Of a stretch of 64,000 bases of DNA, positions 18,993 through 28,968 are shown in pieces. Source of the stretch: Rubrivivax sp. SCN 71-131 (lineage in GTDB: Bacteria > Pseudomonadota > Gammaproteobacteria > Burkholderiales > Burkholderiaceae_C); contig MEFD01000031.1 in assembly GCA_001724995.1 (NCBI GenBank), positions 17,802 to 81,801 on the forward strand, given 5' to 3'. The notes beneath the pieces are model-generated. The model ran no database searches and had not been told where the DNA came from. It was given only the letters and a program-made list of their open reading frames with translations. Both the position numbers and the translations under genes were made by a program. The first letter of the stretch is position 1; each line of letters opens with the position of its first letter.

Positions 18993-20354
18993 ATGAACGC
19001 GCACGAGCCATGGATGCTGAACCCGCCGCGTACCGACGCCGCCTGGCTCGCGGCGCACTGGATGCCCTTCACCGGCAATCGCGAGTTCAAGGCCAACCCG
19101 CGGCTGATCGTCGGCGGCGAGGGCGCGTACTACACGACGCACGACGGTCGCCGCCTCTTCGACGGCCTCTCGGGCCTGTGGTGCTCGGGCCTGGGCCACG
19201 GCCGACGCGAAATCGCCGAGGCGATCGGCCGCCAGGCGGCCACGCTCGACTACTCGCCGGCCTTCCAGTTCGGGCACCCGCTGTCCTTCGAACTGGCCAA
19301 CCGCATCGTCGAGCGCATGCCCGCGGGGCTCAACCGCGTGTTCTTCACGAGTTCGGGCTCCGAGGCCGCCGACACCTCGCTGAAGATGGCCCGGGCCTAC
19401 TGGCGCGCGCGCGGCCAGGCGGGCAAGACGCGGCTCGTCGGCCGCGCCAAGGGCTACCACGGCGTGAACTTCGGCGGCGTCTCGGTGGGCGGCATGGTCG
19501 GCAACCGCAAGACCTTCGGCCAGGGCATCGAGGCCGACCACCTGCCGCACACGCAGCCGCCGGCAGGCAGCTTTCACCGCGGCATGCCGCCGGCTGACGG
19601 ACCGCACGGCGCGGCGCTGGCCGACGAGCTGACCGAGCTCATCAACCTGCACGACGCCTCGACTATCGCCGCGGTCATCGTCGAGCCCTTCAGCGGCTCG
19701 GCCGGCGTCGTCATCCCGCCGCAGGGCTACCTGCAGCGCCTGCGCGAGATCTGCACGAAGCACGACATCCTGCTGATCTTCGACGAGGTCATCACCGGCT
19801 TCGGCCGCGCCGGCGGCTGGACCGGCGCCGAGGTCTTCGGCGTCACGCCCGACATGCTCAACTTCGCCAAGCAGGTCACCAACGGCGCGCAGCCGCTGGG
19901 CGGCGTGGTGGTGCGACAGGACATCCACGACACCTTCATCGCGCAGGGCGGCCCCGAGTACATGCTCGAGTTCCCGCACGGCTACACCTACTCGGCGCAC
20001 CCGGTGGCCTGCGCTGCGGGCATCGAGGCGCTGAAGCTGCTGGCGCAGGAGAACGCGATCGAGCGCGTGCGCGAACTCGCGCCGCCCTTCGAGGCCGCGG
20101 TGCACGCGCTGAAGGGCACGCAGCACGTCGCCGACATCCGCAACTTCGGCCTGGCCGCCGGCTTCACGATCGCCGCCGCGCCCGGCGAGCCGGCCCGCCG
20201 CCCGTTCGAGGTCGCGATGGCGATGTACCGCAAGGGCTTCTACGTGCGCTACGGCGGTGACACGATCCAGCTCGCGCCGCCCTTCATCAGCACGCGCGCG
20301 GAACTCGACCGCCTGGTGTCGGCGCTGGGCGAGACGCTGGAAGAGACCGCCTGA
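18993..20354 (+). CDS. Omega-amino acid--pyruvate aminotransferase
   Basis: A 453-residue class III PLP aminotransferase. 'LLIFDEVITGFGRAGGW' and the PLP-lysine region 'DMLNFAKQVTNGAQPLGGVVV' are intact, as are 'GLSGLWCSGLGHGRREIAEAI' and 'FTSSGSEAADTSLKMARAYW'. The overall sequence is like beta-alanine/omega-amino acid:pyruvate transaminases of Burkholderiales and Pseudomonas, which make malonate semialdehyde or other aldehydes plus alanine. GGAGAA precedes the ATG by seven bases. The end of the gene runs into a 12-base tandem repeat. No linked catabolic gene reveals the natural substrate. Confidence 0.92.
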   Translation: MNAHEPWMLNPPRTDAAWLAAHWMPFTGNREFKANPRLIVGGEGAYYTTHDGRRLFDGLSGLWCSGLGHGRREIAEAIGRQAATLDYSPAFQFGHPLSFELANRIVERMPAGLNRVFFTSSGSEAADTSLKMARAYWRARGQAGKTRLVGRAKGYHGVNFGGVSVGGMVGNRKTFGQGIEADHLPHTQPPAGSFHRGMPPADGPHGAALADELTELINLHDASTIAAVIVEPFSGSAGVVIPPQGYLQRLREICTKHDILLIFDEVITGFGRAGGWTGAEVFGVTPDMLNFAKQVTNGAQPLGGVVVRQDIHDTFIAQGGPEYMLEFPHGYTYSAHPVACAAGIEALKLLAQENAIERVRELAPPFEAAVHALKGTQHVADIRNFGLAAGFTIAAAPGEPARRPFEVAMAMYRKGFYVRYGGDTIQLAPPFISTRAELDRLVSALGETLEETA

Positions 20355-20400
20355 GAAAGCGCCTAAGAAAGCGCCTAAGAAAGCGCCTGAAAAAGCGCCT
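20349..20400 (+). repeat. 12-base tandem repeat carrying consecutive in-frame stops
   Basis: Four and a third copies of a 12-base unit 'gcctaagaaagc' (with one-base variants) begin on the last codon of the aminotransferase gene. Because the unit is four codons long, each copy has a stop codon in the gene's frame: TGA, TAA, TAA, TGA. Any read-through would be caught at once. Copies likely arose by slippage. Confidence 0.85.
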
Positions 20401-20454
20401 GCGCGCACCCGCGCCCCAGCGCGTGCGCGATCTGTTCACCACGGCAGCCAAGCG

Positions 20455-20961
20455 TCAGGGCTCGATGCCAGCGGCGAAGTGCTGCAGGCGCAGCCCCTCG
20501 GCGCGAGCTTCGGCCAGCAACTGGCTCCAGTCGTCCGGTGGATGGCCGCTGTCGAGCATCTTGCGGAACACCCGGTAGGCATCGTCGCTGCTCTCGTAGG
20601 CGCGCTTGGTCTCCTCGTCGTTGACCCACGCAAACACGATCACCTTGCTGGGCGCGTGATAGCGAAAGAAGAGCCGGTACTGCTGGAAGAACTTGGCCCG
20701 CAACCAGTGCTTGTGACTCCCGCCCAAGGTACTGCCCTGGCGGTACTCCGGTCGGGTCGGATCTTGCGGGATGAGGTCGAAGGCGAGCCTGGTGATCGCC
20801 GCCAGTCGCTTGCTGGCGTTCTTCTTCACGTATCCGGCAGGGGCCTTCTGCTTGAAGGATTCGACCTGCCGCTCGAGCGTCTCAATCTGGGCGAGGAACA
20901 GCGGGTGCGCGAAAACCGTCCAGCCGTGGATGACCAGGGGAACGATCCTGCCTGCGCTCAT
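20455..20961 (-). CDS. yhaV: YhaV-family toxin (ribonuclease) of a type II toxin-antitoxin pair
   Basis: A 168-residue RelE-superfamily toxin of the YhaV type, a ribosome-dependent or mRNA-cleaving RNase. Family signatures are 'VIHGWTVFAHPLFLAQIETLERQVE', 'KRLAAITRLAFDLIPQDPTRPEYRQG', 'HWLRAKFFQQYRLFFRYH' and 'VIVFAWVNDEETKRAYESSDDAYRVF'. It begins eight bases after the antitoxin gene, in the order antitoxin then toxin. It is convergent with the aminotransferase gene about 100 bases away. Confidence 0.93.
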   Translation of the reverse strand: MSAGRIVPLVIHGWTVFAHPLFLAQIETLERQVESFKQKAPAGYVKKNASKRLAAITRLAFDLIPQDPTRPEYRQGSTLGGSHKHWLRAKFFQQYRLFFRYHAPSKVIVFAWVNDEETKRAYESSDDAYRVFRKMLDSGHPPDDWSQLLAEARAEGLRLQHFAAGIEP

Positions 20962-20969
20962 TCATCCGC

Positions 20970-21299
20970 TCATTCATCATCTGCCGACAGCGCCGCATCG
21001 AGATCGAGCTCGATGCCACCGACCAGCGACTGCAGTCGCTGGACGAGGTTCGCATCCACGGCCTGCAGGCGCTCAGGATGGCTTGCCATGTCGCGCGCCA
21101 GAAAGCCCAGGAAGTGGCCGAGCACGGGGTCGTCAGCTTCGGCCGCATCGACGCGCCTGAGCACGACTTCACCGCCGGGGCGAATCGAGTACTGGATCCT
21201 GTCGCGCTTGCCGAGCTTCAGGGCGCGACGCACGATTTCCGGCACCGTGGTCTGGTAGCGGTCGGTCAACGTCGATTCAACGTCCAGGGTGGCGGGCAT
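20970..21299 (-). CDS. prlF: PrlF/SohA-family antitoxin
   Basis: A 109-residue antitoxin with an AbrB-like swapped-hairpin DNA-binding N-terminus ('ESTLTDRYQTTVPEIVRRALKLGKRDRIQY'). The acidic C-terminus ('GGIELDLDAALSADDE') is expected to bind and block the YhaV toxin. ATG 21299 is used because the longer in-frame form would place its N-terminus over the palindrome that is the likely operator. Such pairs repress their own promoter. Confidence 0.9.
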   Translation of the reverse strand: MPATLDVESTLTDRYQTTVPEIVRRALKLGKRDRIQYSIRPGGEVVLRRVDAAEADDPVLGHFLGFLARDMASHPERLQAVDANLVQRLQSLVGGIELDLDAALSADDE

Positions 21300-21334
21300 G
21301 GCGCACTCCGGTCTGGAAGAGAGAGGATGCCGTA

Positions 21335-21356
21335 TGGTAATGCAATTGCATTGCCA
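21335..21356. promoter_or_regulatory. Palindrome, likely operator of prlF-yhaV
   Basis: A perfect 14-base palindrome AATGCAATTGCATT, extended on both sides by TGG/CCA with one mismatch pair (10 of 11 pairs match over 22 bases). It is AT-rich in a very GC-rich region and lies 36 bases before the prlF start, where a self-repressing antitoxin would bind. Confidence 0.6.
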
Positions 21357-21396
21357 ACGACCATTGCCCTTCACTCTGGAGCTCCGGCACGCAGGC

Positions 21397-22443
21397 TCAC
21401 CGGCTTGTCAGCTCCACGAGCACCTGCGCGGCACGCTCACATTGCGCGCGGCTCACGTCCAGGTGCGTCACCGCGCGCACGGTGCGCGGGCCGAAGGCGC
21501 TGATCAGCACGCCCTGCGCACGCGCGCGCTTCACCACCGTGGCCGCGTCGGGCAGCGTCAGCGGCAGGTGGAAGATGACGATGTTCGTCTGCACCGTGGC
21601 CAGGTCCAGTTGCACCGCCGTGGCGGCGACGAGCCGCTCTGCCAGCAGCCGGGCGTGCGCGTGGTCGTCGGCCAGGCGTGCGAGATGATGGTCCAGGCCA
21701 TGCAGCGCGGCGGCGGCGAAGATGCCGTTCTGGCGCATCGCGCCGCCCAGCCGGCGCCGGTGACGGTCCGCTGAAGCGATCAGCTCCCTGCGCCCGGCCA
21801 GCACCGAACCACCCGGCGCGCCCAGGCCCTTGCTGAAGGCCACCGAAACGAGGTCGAAGGGCGCGGCCATCTCCTGCAGCGCGACGCCGCTGGCCACGTG
21901 CGCGTTCCACAGCCGCGCGCCGTCGAGGAAGGCACGAAGCCCTCCCGCCTTCGCCGCCGCGCAGAGCTTCACGACGAGCGGCTGCGGCACGACGATGCCG
22001 CCGGCGCGGTTGTGCGTGTTCTCGATCTCGAGCAGCGACGTCTGCGGGAACACCGGCAGGCCCGAGGGCTTGATCGCCGCCTCCAGCTCATTCACGCCGA
22101 AGACGCCGGCCTGACCGATCTCGACGATCTGCACGCCCGCGTTCGCGGCGGCGCCGCCGACCTCGTGCCAGGCGGCGTGGCTCTCGCGCGCAGCGATGAC
22201 CTCGTCGCCGCGCTGGGTGAGCACGAGCAGCGCGACCTGGTTGCCCATCGTGCCGCTGGGCAGCCAAAGCGCCGCCTCCTTGCCCAGCAGCTCGGCCACG
22301 CGCGCCTGCAGGCGGTTGGTGCTCGGGTCCTCGCCGTACTGGTCGTCGCCCACGGGTGCTGCGGCCATCGCCGCGCGCATGGCGTCGCTCGGGCGGGTGA
22401 CGGTATCGGAGCGCAGGTCGACCGGGGTCGCGGCACTGTTCAT
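21397..22443 (-). CDS. ltaE: Low-specificity L-threonine aldolase
   Basis: A 348-residue PLP enzyme cleaving L-threonine or L-allo-threonine to glycine and acetaldehyde. '[18 protein letters not shown]' at the start, '[40 protein letters not shown]', and the PLP lysine in '[19 protein letters not shown]' are diagnostic. It lies 40 bases after fdsA on the same strand and could be read with it, though a metabolic link is only a guess (glycine and one-carbon units versus formate). Confidence 0.94.
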   Translation of the reverse strand: MNSAATPVDLRSDTVTRPSDAMRAAMAAAPVGDDQYGEDPSTNRLQARVAELLGKEAALWLPSGTMGNQVALLVLTQRGDEVIAARESHAAWHEVGGAAANAGVQIVEIGQAGVFGVNELEAAIKPSGLPVFPQTSLLEIENTHNRAGGIVVPQPLVVKLCAAAKAGGLRAFLDGARLWNAHVASGVALQEMAAPFDLVSVAFSKGLGAPGGSVLAGRRELIASADRHRRRLGGAMRQNGIFAAAALHGLDHHLARLADDHAHARLLAERLVAATAVQLDLATVQTNIVIFHLPLTLPDAATVVKRARAQGVLISAFGPRTVRAVTHLDVSRAQCERAAQVLVELTSR

Positions 22444-22483
22444 GGGGTTCTCTCGGTGTTGGACTTCGTTCGGAAGGCGTCGC

Positions 22484-25300
22484 TCAGGCCACCGGCGCGA
22501 GCAGTTGCCCGCCGCCGAAACTGCCGGTGGCCGGCGCCTCGCCGCCCGCGCTCACGCGCACCGCGCAGTACTTGAGCTCGGGGATCTTGCCCATGGGGTC
22601 GAGCTTGGGGTTGGTGAGCTTGTTCACCGCGGCCTCGTACCAGCAGAAGGCGACGAACACGGCGCCAGGCGGCGTGCCCTCGTCGGCACGCGCGTAGAGG
22701 CTGACCTGCCCGCGGCGCGAGGCGATCGTCACGAGGCCGCCGCGCGCCACACCCAGCCGCTCGAGCTCGCTCGGGTGCAGCCAGGCCACCGGGTCGGGCT
22801 CGATGGCGTCGAGCACGCCCGAGCGCCGCGTCATGCTGCCGGTGTGCCAGTGCTCGAGCTGGCGGCCGGTGATCAGCACCAGCGGGTAGTGGTCGTCGGG
22901 CTGTTCGTCGGGCGGCACGATGTCGGCCGGCACGAAGCGGCCACGCCCGCCGGCGCGTGGGAAGGACTCGGTGAAGACCACCGGCTGGCCCGGATCGTCG
23001 TCGCCGCTGCAGGGGTAGGTCACCGCGCCGTCGCGCTCGAGACGCGCCCACGAGATGCCGGCGATGCTCGGCATCACGCGCCGCATTTCCTCCCACACGC
23101 GCGCCACCGCGTCGCGGCAGTCGCCGGGTGTGGCGCCGTAGCCCGACCAGTCCAGACCGAGCTGCGCGGCCATCGCGGTGATGCACCACAGGTCCTGCCG
23201 CGCCTGGCCCGGCAACGTCAGCGCCTGGCGCCCCACCTGCACCGTGCGGTCGGTGTTCGTGTAGGTCCCGGTCTTCTCGGCGAAGGCGGAAGCCGGCAGC
23301 ACGACGTCGGCCAGCGCCGCGGTCTCGGTGAGGAAGATGTCCTGCACGACGAGCATCTCGAGCGAGGCGAGGGCCTCGCGCGCATGCTGCGCGTTCGGGT
23401 CGCTCATCGCCGGGTTCTCGCCCATGATGAACATGCCCTTGACTTGGCCCGCGTGGATCGCGTCGATCACCTCGACGACGGTCAGCCCCGGCTGCGCGTC
23501 GAGCCGCTCGATGGGAACGCCCCAGACCCGCGCGACGCGTTGGCGCGCGGCAGGTTCGCCCACGCGCTGGTAGTCGGGGAACATCATCGGGATCAGCCCG
23601 GCGTCCGACGCGCCCTGGACGTTGTTCTGGCCGCGCAGCGGGTGCAGCCCGGTGCCGGGCCGCCCGATCTGGCCGGTGGCCAGCGCCAGCGCGATCAGGC
23701 AGCGCGCGTTGTCGGTGCCGTGCGCGTGCTGGCTGACGCCCATGCCCCAGAGGATCATCGCCGCGCGGCTTTTCGCGTAGAGCCGCGCCACTTCGCGCAC
23801 GGTCTGCGGCGCGATGCCGCTCACCGCCTGCATGCGCTCGGGCGAATAGGCCTTGACGTTCTCGGCCAGGGCTTCAAAGCCCTCGGTGCGCTCGGCAATG
23901 AACTTCTGGTCGACCAGGCCCTCGGTGACGATCACGTGCAGCAGCGAATTCAGCAGCGCCACGTCGGCGCCGGGACGGAACTGCAGCACGTGCGTGGCGA
24001 TCCGCGCGAAGTCGCCGCGGCGCGGATCCATCAGCACGAGCTTGGTGCCCTGCTCGACCGCGTTCTTGATCCAGGTGGCGGCCACCGGGTGGTTCACGGT
24101 CGGGTTGGAGCCGATGACGATCACGACCTCGGCCTGCAGCACGTCGATCACCGGGTTGCTCACCGCCCCCGAGCCGATGCCTTCGAGCAGCGCCGCGACA
24201 CTCGACGCGTGGCACAGCCGCGTGCAGTGGTCGACGTTGTTGCTGCCGAAACCCAGGCGCACCAGCTTCTGGAAGAGGTAGGCCTCCTCGTTGCTGCCCT
24301 TGGCCGAGCCGAAGCCGGCGACCGCGCGCGGACCGTGCGCGTCGCGCAGCCGCGCGAGCGTCCCGCCGCCCAGCGCCAGCGCCTCCTCCCAGCTCGCCTC
24401 GCGGAAGAGCCGCTGCAGGTCGCGCTGCGGGTCGAAGGGCGCGTGCGGGTCCTTGGCCACGCCTTCGCGCCGGACCAGCGGCACCGTCAGCCGCTGCGGG
24501 TGGTGGACGTAGTCGAAGCCGTAGCGACCCTTCACGCAGAGGCGCCCATGATTGGCCGGGCCGTCGCGCCCCTCGACCTGGATGATGCGATCGTCCTTGA
24601 CGTGGAAGCTGAGCTGGCAGCCGACGCCGCAGTAAGGGCAGACCGAGTCGACGCTGTCGTCCGGCAGCACGGCGCCGACGCCGCCGGCCGGCGCGATCGC
24701 CCCGGTCGGGCAGGCCTGCACGCACTCGCCGCAGCCCACGCAGGTCGACGCGCCCATCGGATCGCCCTGGTCGAAGACGATCTGCAGGGACGCGCCCCGG
24801 AACGCCAGGCCGATGACGTCGTTGCCCTGCACCTCGCGGCAGGCGCGCTGGCAGCTCGTGCACTGGATGCAGGCGTCCAGCTCGACGGTGATCGCCGGGT
24901 GCGAGCGGTCCGGCGCCAGCCCCGGCCTTGCCGGGAAGCGCGAGGGTCCCACGCCCAGATCCTCGGCCCAGGCGCGAAGCTCGTCGTCGCGGCGCAGGGC
25001 CGATGCCGGCATGTCGGCCTGCAGCAGCTCGACCACCAGGCGCTGGCTGGTGCGGGCGCGCTCGCTCGCGCTGTGCACGACCATGCCCGGCGCGGCCTGG
25101 CGACAGCAGGAGGCCGCCAGTGTGCGTTCGCCCTCGACCTCGACCACGCACGCGCGGCAGTTGCCGACCGGGCGCAGGCCGTCTCCCAGGCACAGGTTGG
25201 GGATGGCGATGCCCTCGCGCTCGGCGACCCTGAAGATCGTCTCGCCCTCGCGCGCCTGGACGCTGCATCCGTCGAGGGTGAATTCGATGGACCCGCTCAT
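22484..25300 (-). CDS. fdsA: NAD-dependent formate dehydrogenase alpha subunit (Cys type)
   Basis: A 938-residue molybdopterin enzyme of the FdsA type. From the N-terminus: a [2Fe-2S] domain ('[21 protein letters not shown]'), a NADH-dehydrogenase-type His/Cys region, two [4Fe-4S] ferredoxin motifs ('[16 protein letters not shown]', '[16 protein letters not shown]'), '[10 protein letters not shown]', and the catalytic domain. The molybdenum ligand is Cys in '[19 protein letters not shown]', so it is independent of the Sec machinery. Its ATG overlaps the stop of the fdsGB fusion (ATGA). Soluble, cytoplasmic; reduces NAD+ with formate, and can work in reverse in relatives. fdsC and fdsD homologues are not adjacent. 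Confidence 0.93.
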   Translation of the reverse strand: MSGSIEFTLDGCSVQAREGETIFRVAEREGIAIPNLCLGDGLRPVGNCRACVVEVEGERTLAASCCRQAAPGMVVHSASERARTSQRLVVELLQADMPASALRRDDELRAWAEDLGVGPSRFPARPGLAPDRSHPAITVELDACIQCTSCQRACREVQGNDVIGLAFRGASLQIVFDQGDPMGASTCVGCGECVQACPTGAIAPAGGVGAVLPDDSVDSVCPYCGVGCQLSFHVKDDRIIQVEGRDGPANHGRLCVKGRYGFDYVHHPQRLTVPLVRREGVAKDPHAPFDPQRDLQRLFREASWEEALALGGGTLARLRDAHGPRAVAGFGSAKGSNEEAYLFQKLVRLGFGSNNVDHCTRLCHASSVAALLEGIGSGAVSNPVIDVLQAEVVIVIGSNPTVNHPVAATWIKNAVEQGTKLVLMDPRRGDFARIATHVLQFRPGADVALLNSLLHVIVTEGLVDQKFIAERTEGFEALAENVKAYSPERMQAVSGIAPQTVREVARLYAKSRAAMILWGMGVSQHAHGTDNARCLIALALATGQIGRPGTGLHPLRGQNNVQGASDAGLIPMMFPDYQRVGEPAARQRVARVWGVPIERLDAQPGLTVVEVIDAIHAGQVKGMFIMGENPAMSDPNAQHAREALASLEMLVVQDIFLTETAALADVVLPASAFAEKTGTYTNTDRTVQVGRQALTLPGQARQDLWCITAMAAQLGLDWSGYGATPGDCRDAVARVWEEMRRVMPSIAGISWARLERDGAVTYPCSGDDDPGQPVVFTESFPRAGGRGRFVPADIVPPDEQPDDHYPLVLITGRQLEHWHTGSMTRRSGVLDAIEPDPVAWLHPSELERLGVARGGLVTIASRRGQVSLYARADEGTPPGAVFVAFCWYEAAVNKLTNPKLDPMGKIPELKYCAVRVSAGGEAPATGSFGGGQLLAPVA

Positions 25301-27030
25301 GACCGCACCTCGCCGGGAATCTCGTCCGGAAAATGGCGGATCAGGCAGTCGACCGGATTCGGCGCCGATTGCCCGAGCCCGCAGATCGACGCGTCGCGCA
25401 TCACCTGGCTGAGCTCGGCGAGCAGTGCACGGTTCCAGACCGGCTCCTTCATCAGCTGGCTCGCCTTGGCGGTGCCGCTCCGGCAAGGCGTGCACTGGCC
25501 GCAGCTCTCGTGCTCGAAGAAGCGCATCAAATTGCGCGCGACCTCCGCGATCGAATCCTGCTGCGAGAGCACGACGATGCCCGCGCTGCCGATGAAGCAG
25601 CCGTGCGGCTGCAGCGTGTCGAAATCGAGCGGCAGATCGGCCAGCCGCGCCGGCAGGATGCCGCCGGAAGCGCCTCCGGGCAGGTAGGCCTCGAGCTCGT
25701 GACCCGGCGCCATGCCGCCGCAGTATTCGTCGACGAGCTCGCGCAGCGTGATGCCCGCCGGCGCCAGCTTGACGCCGGGCTCGCGCACGCGACCGCTGAC
25801 CGAGTAGCTGCGCAGCCCGTGCCGGCCGTGACGGCCGTGGCCGGCCCACCAGTCGGCGCCGCGCTCGACGATGTCGCGCACCCAGTACAGCGTCTCGAAG
25901 TTGTGCTGCAGCGTCGGCCGCCCGAAGAGGCCGACCTGCGCGACGATCGGCGGGCGCAGCCGCGGCATGCCGCGCTTGCCCTCGATCGACTCGATCATCG
26001 CCGACTCCTCGCCGCAGATGTAGGCACCCGCGCCGCGGCGCAGCTCGATCGCCGGCAGGCCGGGTGCAGGCGGCGTTGCCGCCAGCGCCGCGAGTTCGCG
26101 CTGCAGCAGCGTGCGGCAGCCGTGGTACTCGTCGCGCAGGTAGATGTAGATCGCCTGCGCCTGCACCGCCCAGGCGGCGATCAGCATGCCTTCGAGGAAG
26201 CGATGCGGGTCGCGCTCCAGGTACCAGCGGTCCTTGAAGGTGCCGGGCTCGCCCTCGTCGAGGTTCACCGCCATCAGCCGCGGCGCCGGCTGCGCGAGCA
26301 CGCTGCGCCACTTGCGCCCGGCGGGAAAGCCCGCGCCACCCAGGCCCCGCAGCGACGAGGATTCGAGCACCGCGATCAGCTCTTCGGCGCTGCGCTGGCC
26401 GCTCGCGCACGCACGCAGCAGGCGGTAGCCGCCCGCTGCCTGATAGGCGGCCAGATCGGTGTAGGGCTCGGGCTCGTGCGTACGCAGGTTCTCGGCCACT
26501 GCAGCCTGCACAGCCTCGGTCGTCGCATGCCGCACCGGATGCTGGTGCACGACGGCCACCGGCGCAGTGTCGCAGCGGCCGACGCAAGGCGCCGGAATCA
26601 CGCGCACCTCGCGGCCGAGCCGTTCCGGCAGCCGGGCGAGCAGCTCGCGCGCGCCGGCCAGCTCGCAGGCCACGCCGTCGCAGACGCGCACGGTCAGCAG
26701 CGGCGGCGCCGGCAGCTGCCCGTGCGCGTCCTCGCGCACGACGTCGAAGTGGTGGTAGAAGCTCGCGACCTCGAAGACCTCGGTCTGCGACAAACGCAGC
26801 CGCTCCGCCAGCGCCGCCAGGTGCGGCGTGCCGAGCTGGCCGAAGTGGTCCTGGATCGCGTGCAGATATTCGATCAGCCGGTCGCGCCGCAGCGGATCGG
26901 CGCCCAGCAGGACCTGCAGTTCCTCGCGCCGCAGCGCATCGACGCACCGCCCCTTGGGCGACTGCCGGCGCCTCTGGCGCGAAGGTGTCCGGGGATCGGC
27001 GGGGACGATGGGAATGACGGGAGCGTTCAC
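25297..27030 (-). CDS. NAD-dependent formate dehydrogenase, fused gamma-beta (FdsG-FdsB) subunit
   Basis: A 577-residue fusion. Residues about 35-185 are NuoE/FdsG-like with a [2Fe-2S] site ('[14 protein letters not shown]', '[16 protein letters not shown]'); the rest is NuoF/FdsB-like with the FMN/NAD site ('[15 protein letters not shown]', '[17 protein letters not shown]', '[25 protein letters not shown]') and the [4Fe-4S] motif '[12 protein letters not shown]'. In Cupriavidus-type fds operons these are two genes. The start is GTG at 27030. It is the first gene of the fdsGB-fdsA-(ltaE) unit. Confidence 0.92.
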   Translation of the reverse strand: MNAPVIPIVPADPRTPSRQRRRQSPKGRCVDALRREELQVLLGADPLRRDRLIEYLHAIQDHFGQLGTPHLAALAERLRLSQTEVFEVASFYHHFDVVREDAHGQLPAPPLLTVRVCDGVACELAGARELLARLPERLGREVRVIPAPCVGRCDTAPVAVVHQHPVRHATTEAVQAAVAENLRTHEPEPYTDLAAYQAAGGYRLLRACASGQRSAEELIAVLESSSLRGLGGAGFPAGRKWRSVLAQPAPRLMAVNLDEGEPGTFKDRWYLERDPHRFLEGMLIAAWAVQAQAIYIYLRDEYHGCRTLLQRELAALAATPPAPGLPAIELRRGAGAYICGEESAMIESIEGKRGMPRLRPPIVAQVGLFGRPTLQHNFETLYWVRDIVERGADWWAGHGRHGRHGLRSYSVSGRVREPGVKLAPAGITLRELVDEYCGGMAPGHELEAYLPGGASGGILPARLADLPLDFDTLQPHGCFIGSAGIVVLSQQDSIAEVARNLMRFFEHESCGQCTPCRSGTAKASQLMKEPVWNRALLAELSQVMRDASICGLGQSAPNPVDCLIRHFPDEIPGEVRS

Positions 27031-27159
27031 GCAAGCAGGCCGCTTGCCGGCGGCACTCGGTTGGCCAAGGCCGAACGAGTCTAGATCAGGGCCGAAAGCC
27101 CGTGCATGGGCGACTCGCCGAATCCACGGGGGCGACGGGTGAGCGACGCCCGATCGCCC

Positions 27160-27588
27160 TCACGGGTGGCCATCCAGAACCGCCAGCGTCAGCCGCGAGA
27201 CGCAGACCGGGCGGCCCTGGTCGTCGGTGAGGTCGATCTGCCACACCTGGGTGCTGCGCCCGCGGTGGATCGGCCGCGTGATGCCGTTGACCCAACCCGA
27301 CTTCACCGCGCGGAGGTGGTTGGCGTTGATGTCCAGGCCGACGACGAAGCGCTCCTCGGGCACGCTGAAGGCCGCGCCGCAGGAGCCCAGGGTCTCGGCC
27401 AGCAGCACCGAGACGCCGCCGTGCAGGATGCCCAGCGGCTGATGGGTGCGTGCATCCACCGGCGCCCGGCCGCGGATGAAGTCGTCGCCGACTTCGAGAA
27501 ACTCCATCCCCAGATGCTCGGGTGCGGTGCCGGCGTGAACGGCATGGAGGATGTCGGTGGAAATCGGACGGGTCCAGATCGCGGGCAT
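27160..27588 (-). CDS. Hotdog-fold acyl-CoA thioesterase
   Basis: A 142-residue PaaI/MenI/EntH-like hotdog thioesterase. The signature 'HQPLGILHGGVSVLLAETLGSCGA' contains the HGG loop and the catalytic Glu, and 'VVGLDINANHLRAVKSGWV' is the second conserved strand. Relatives hydrolyse DHNA-CoA or other aryl/acyl-CoA esters; the exact substrate cannot be told here. The ATG at 27588 gives the standard family start. The upstream waaA gene ends 38 bases before. Confidence 0.88.
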   Translation of the reverse strand: MPAIWTRPISTDILHAVHAGTAPEHLGMEFLEVGDDFIRGRAPVDARTHQPLGILHGGVSVLLAETLGSCGAAFSVPEERFVVGLDINANHLRAVKSGWVNGITRPIHRGRSTQVWQIDLTDDQGRPVCVSRLTLAVLDGHP

Positions 27589-27626
27589 GGGCGTTCTCGT
27601 GCGGTGGGTGAAAAGTCGGCAATCGC

Positions 27627-28913
27627 TCACGCCGCCAGGCGCGTGCGCAGCAGCTCGACGATGACGGCGGCGCTGCGTGCGGCCGCGCCGCGGTGCGCCC
27701 TTGCAAACCCGAGCGCGCGCTCGGCCATCGCCTCGCGCTCGCTTTGTGCGACGAGGTCAGCGGCCTGCCGCACCGCGGCGGGCAGGTCGGGCACGCGCCG
27801 CGCGGCGGCCGCGGCGATGGCGTCCTCGGCCGCGGCGGCGAAGTTGAAGGTGTGCGGGCCCAGCAGCAGCGGGCAGCCGCAGGCCGCGGCCTCGATCAGG
27901 TTCTGCCCGCCCAGCGGCGCGAAGCTGCCGCCGAGCAGCGCCACGTCGGCCAGCGCGTAGTACAGCGGCATCTCGCCGATCGAGTCGCCGATCCAGACGT
28001 CGGCGTCCACGGCATCGGCCGGCGGCGCCTCGGCGAACGCACTGCGGCGAAGCACGCGCGGCAAGGCCGCGGCGGCGAGCGCGGCCACGTCGTCGAAGCG
28101 CTGCGGATGCCGCGGCACGATGAGCAGCAGCGGCCGCGCTTCGGGCAGCGCGGCCCAGGCGGACAGCAGCGCGGCCTCCTCGCCCTCGCGCGAACTCGCC
28201 ATCAGCACCACCGGCCGCGCCAGGGCCTGGCGCCACTGCCGGCCGCGCGCCAGCAGTGCAGCATCGGGCTCGAGGTCGAACTTCAGGTTGCCCAGCACCT
28301 GCACCGCCGACACGCCGGACTCGCGCAGGCGCAGCGCATCGGCCTCGGTCTGCGCCAGCGTGCGCGTGAGCGCGGCCAGCGCCGGCTGCAGCAGCGCGCG
28401 CAGGCGCCGCCCCTTGGCCTGGCTCCTTGCCGACAGGCGCGCGTTGGCAAGCGCCATCGGCACGCCGGCCGCGCGCGCGGCCAGGAGCAGGTTGGGCCAG
28501 ATCTCGGTCTCCATCAGCACTCCCACGGCCGGGCGATGGACGCGCAGGAAGCGGCGCACCGCGCCCGGGGTGTCGTAGGGCAGCCAGGCTTGCGCGTCAC
28601 CGGCCTGCAGCAGCGCGCGTCCGGCCTCGCGGCCGGTGGCGGTGCCGTGGGTGAGCAGCAGACGCAGGCCGGGCTGCTCCCGGCGCAGCGCGGCGACGAG
28701 CGTCGCGGCCGCGCGCGCCTCGCCCAGCGAGACGGCATGGATCCACACGCGCCCGGGCGGCTGCGTCCGGCCCCCGTACAGGCCCAGCCGCTCGCCCCAG
28801 GCGGCGCGGTACAGCGGCTCGCGCGCACCGCGCCACCACAGCCGCGCGAAGTAGGCCGGGGTCAGCAGCCGCAGCAGCGCGGTGTAGCCGGCGCGCGCCA
28901 GTGCCGCCTTCAT
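27627..28913 (-). CDS. waaA: 3-deoxy-D-manno-octulosonic acid (Kdo) transferase
   Basis: A 428-residue GT-B glycosyltransferase that attaches Kdo residues to lipid IVA at the inner membrane's cytoplasmic face. The N-terminus has a membrane-associated segment ('ALARAGYTALLRLLTPAYFARLWWRG'), followed by 'RVWIHAVSLGEARAAATLV', 'VGVLMETEIWPNLLLAARAAGVPMALANARLS', and the C-terminal 'YYALADVALLGGSFAPLGGQNLIEAAACGCPLLLGP', all diagnostic for WaaA. Length is normal. Confidence 0.96.
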   Translation of the reverse strand: MKAALARAGYTALLRLLTPAYFARLWWRGAREPLYRAAWGERLGLYGGRTQPPGRVWIHAVSLGEARAAATLVAALRREQPGLRLLLTHGTATGREAGRALLQAGDAQAWLPYDTPGAVRRFLRVHRPAVGVLMETEIWPNLLLAARAAGVPMALANARLSARSQAKGRRLRALLQPALAALTRTLAQTEADALRLRESGVSAVQVLGNLKFDLEPDAALLARGRQWRQALARPVVLMASSREGEEAALLSAWAALPEARPLLLIVPRHPQRFDDVAALAAAALPRVLRRSAFAEAPPADAVDADVWIGDSIGEMPLYYALADVALLGGSFAPLGGQNLIEAAACGCPLLLGPHTFNFAAAAEDAIAAAAARRVPDLPAAVRQAADLVAQSEREAMAERALGFARAHRGAAARSAAVIVELLRTRLAA

Positions 28914-28968
28914 CGATGCACGCCTGCGCGCGTCAACGCGTCGCGTCGCCGCGGCCCATCGCGGTCCA

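Noticed and set aside
22484..25300. FdsA as a second selenoprotein
   Set aside because: Its molybdenum ligand codon is Cys (in CTRLCHASS), and the frame has no internal TGA.
22484..27034. A single open frame of about 1,500 codons on the minus strand spanning both fds genes
   Set aside because: Only its 3' part (from ATG 25300) is the real FdsA. The upstream part is an Arg/Ala-rich shadow of the FdsG-FdsB frame, caused by high GC.
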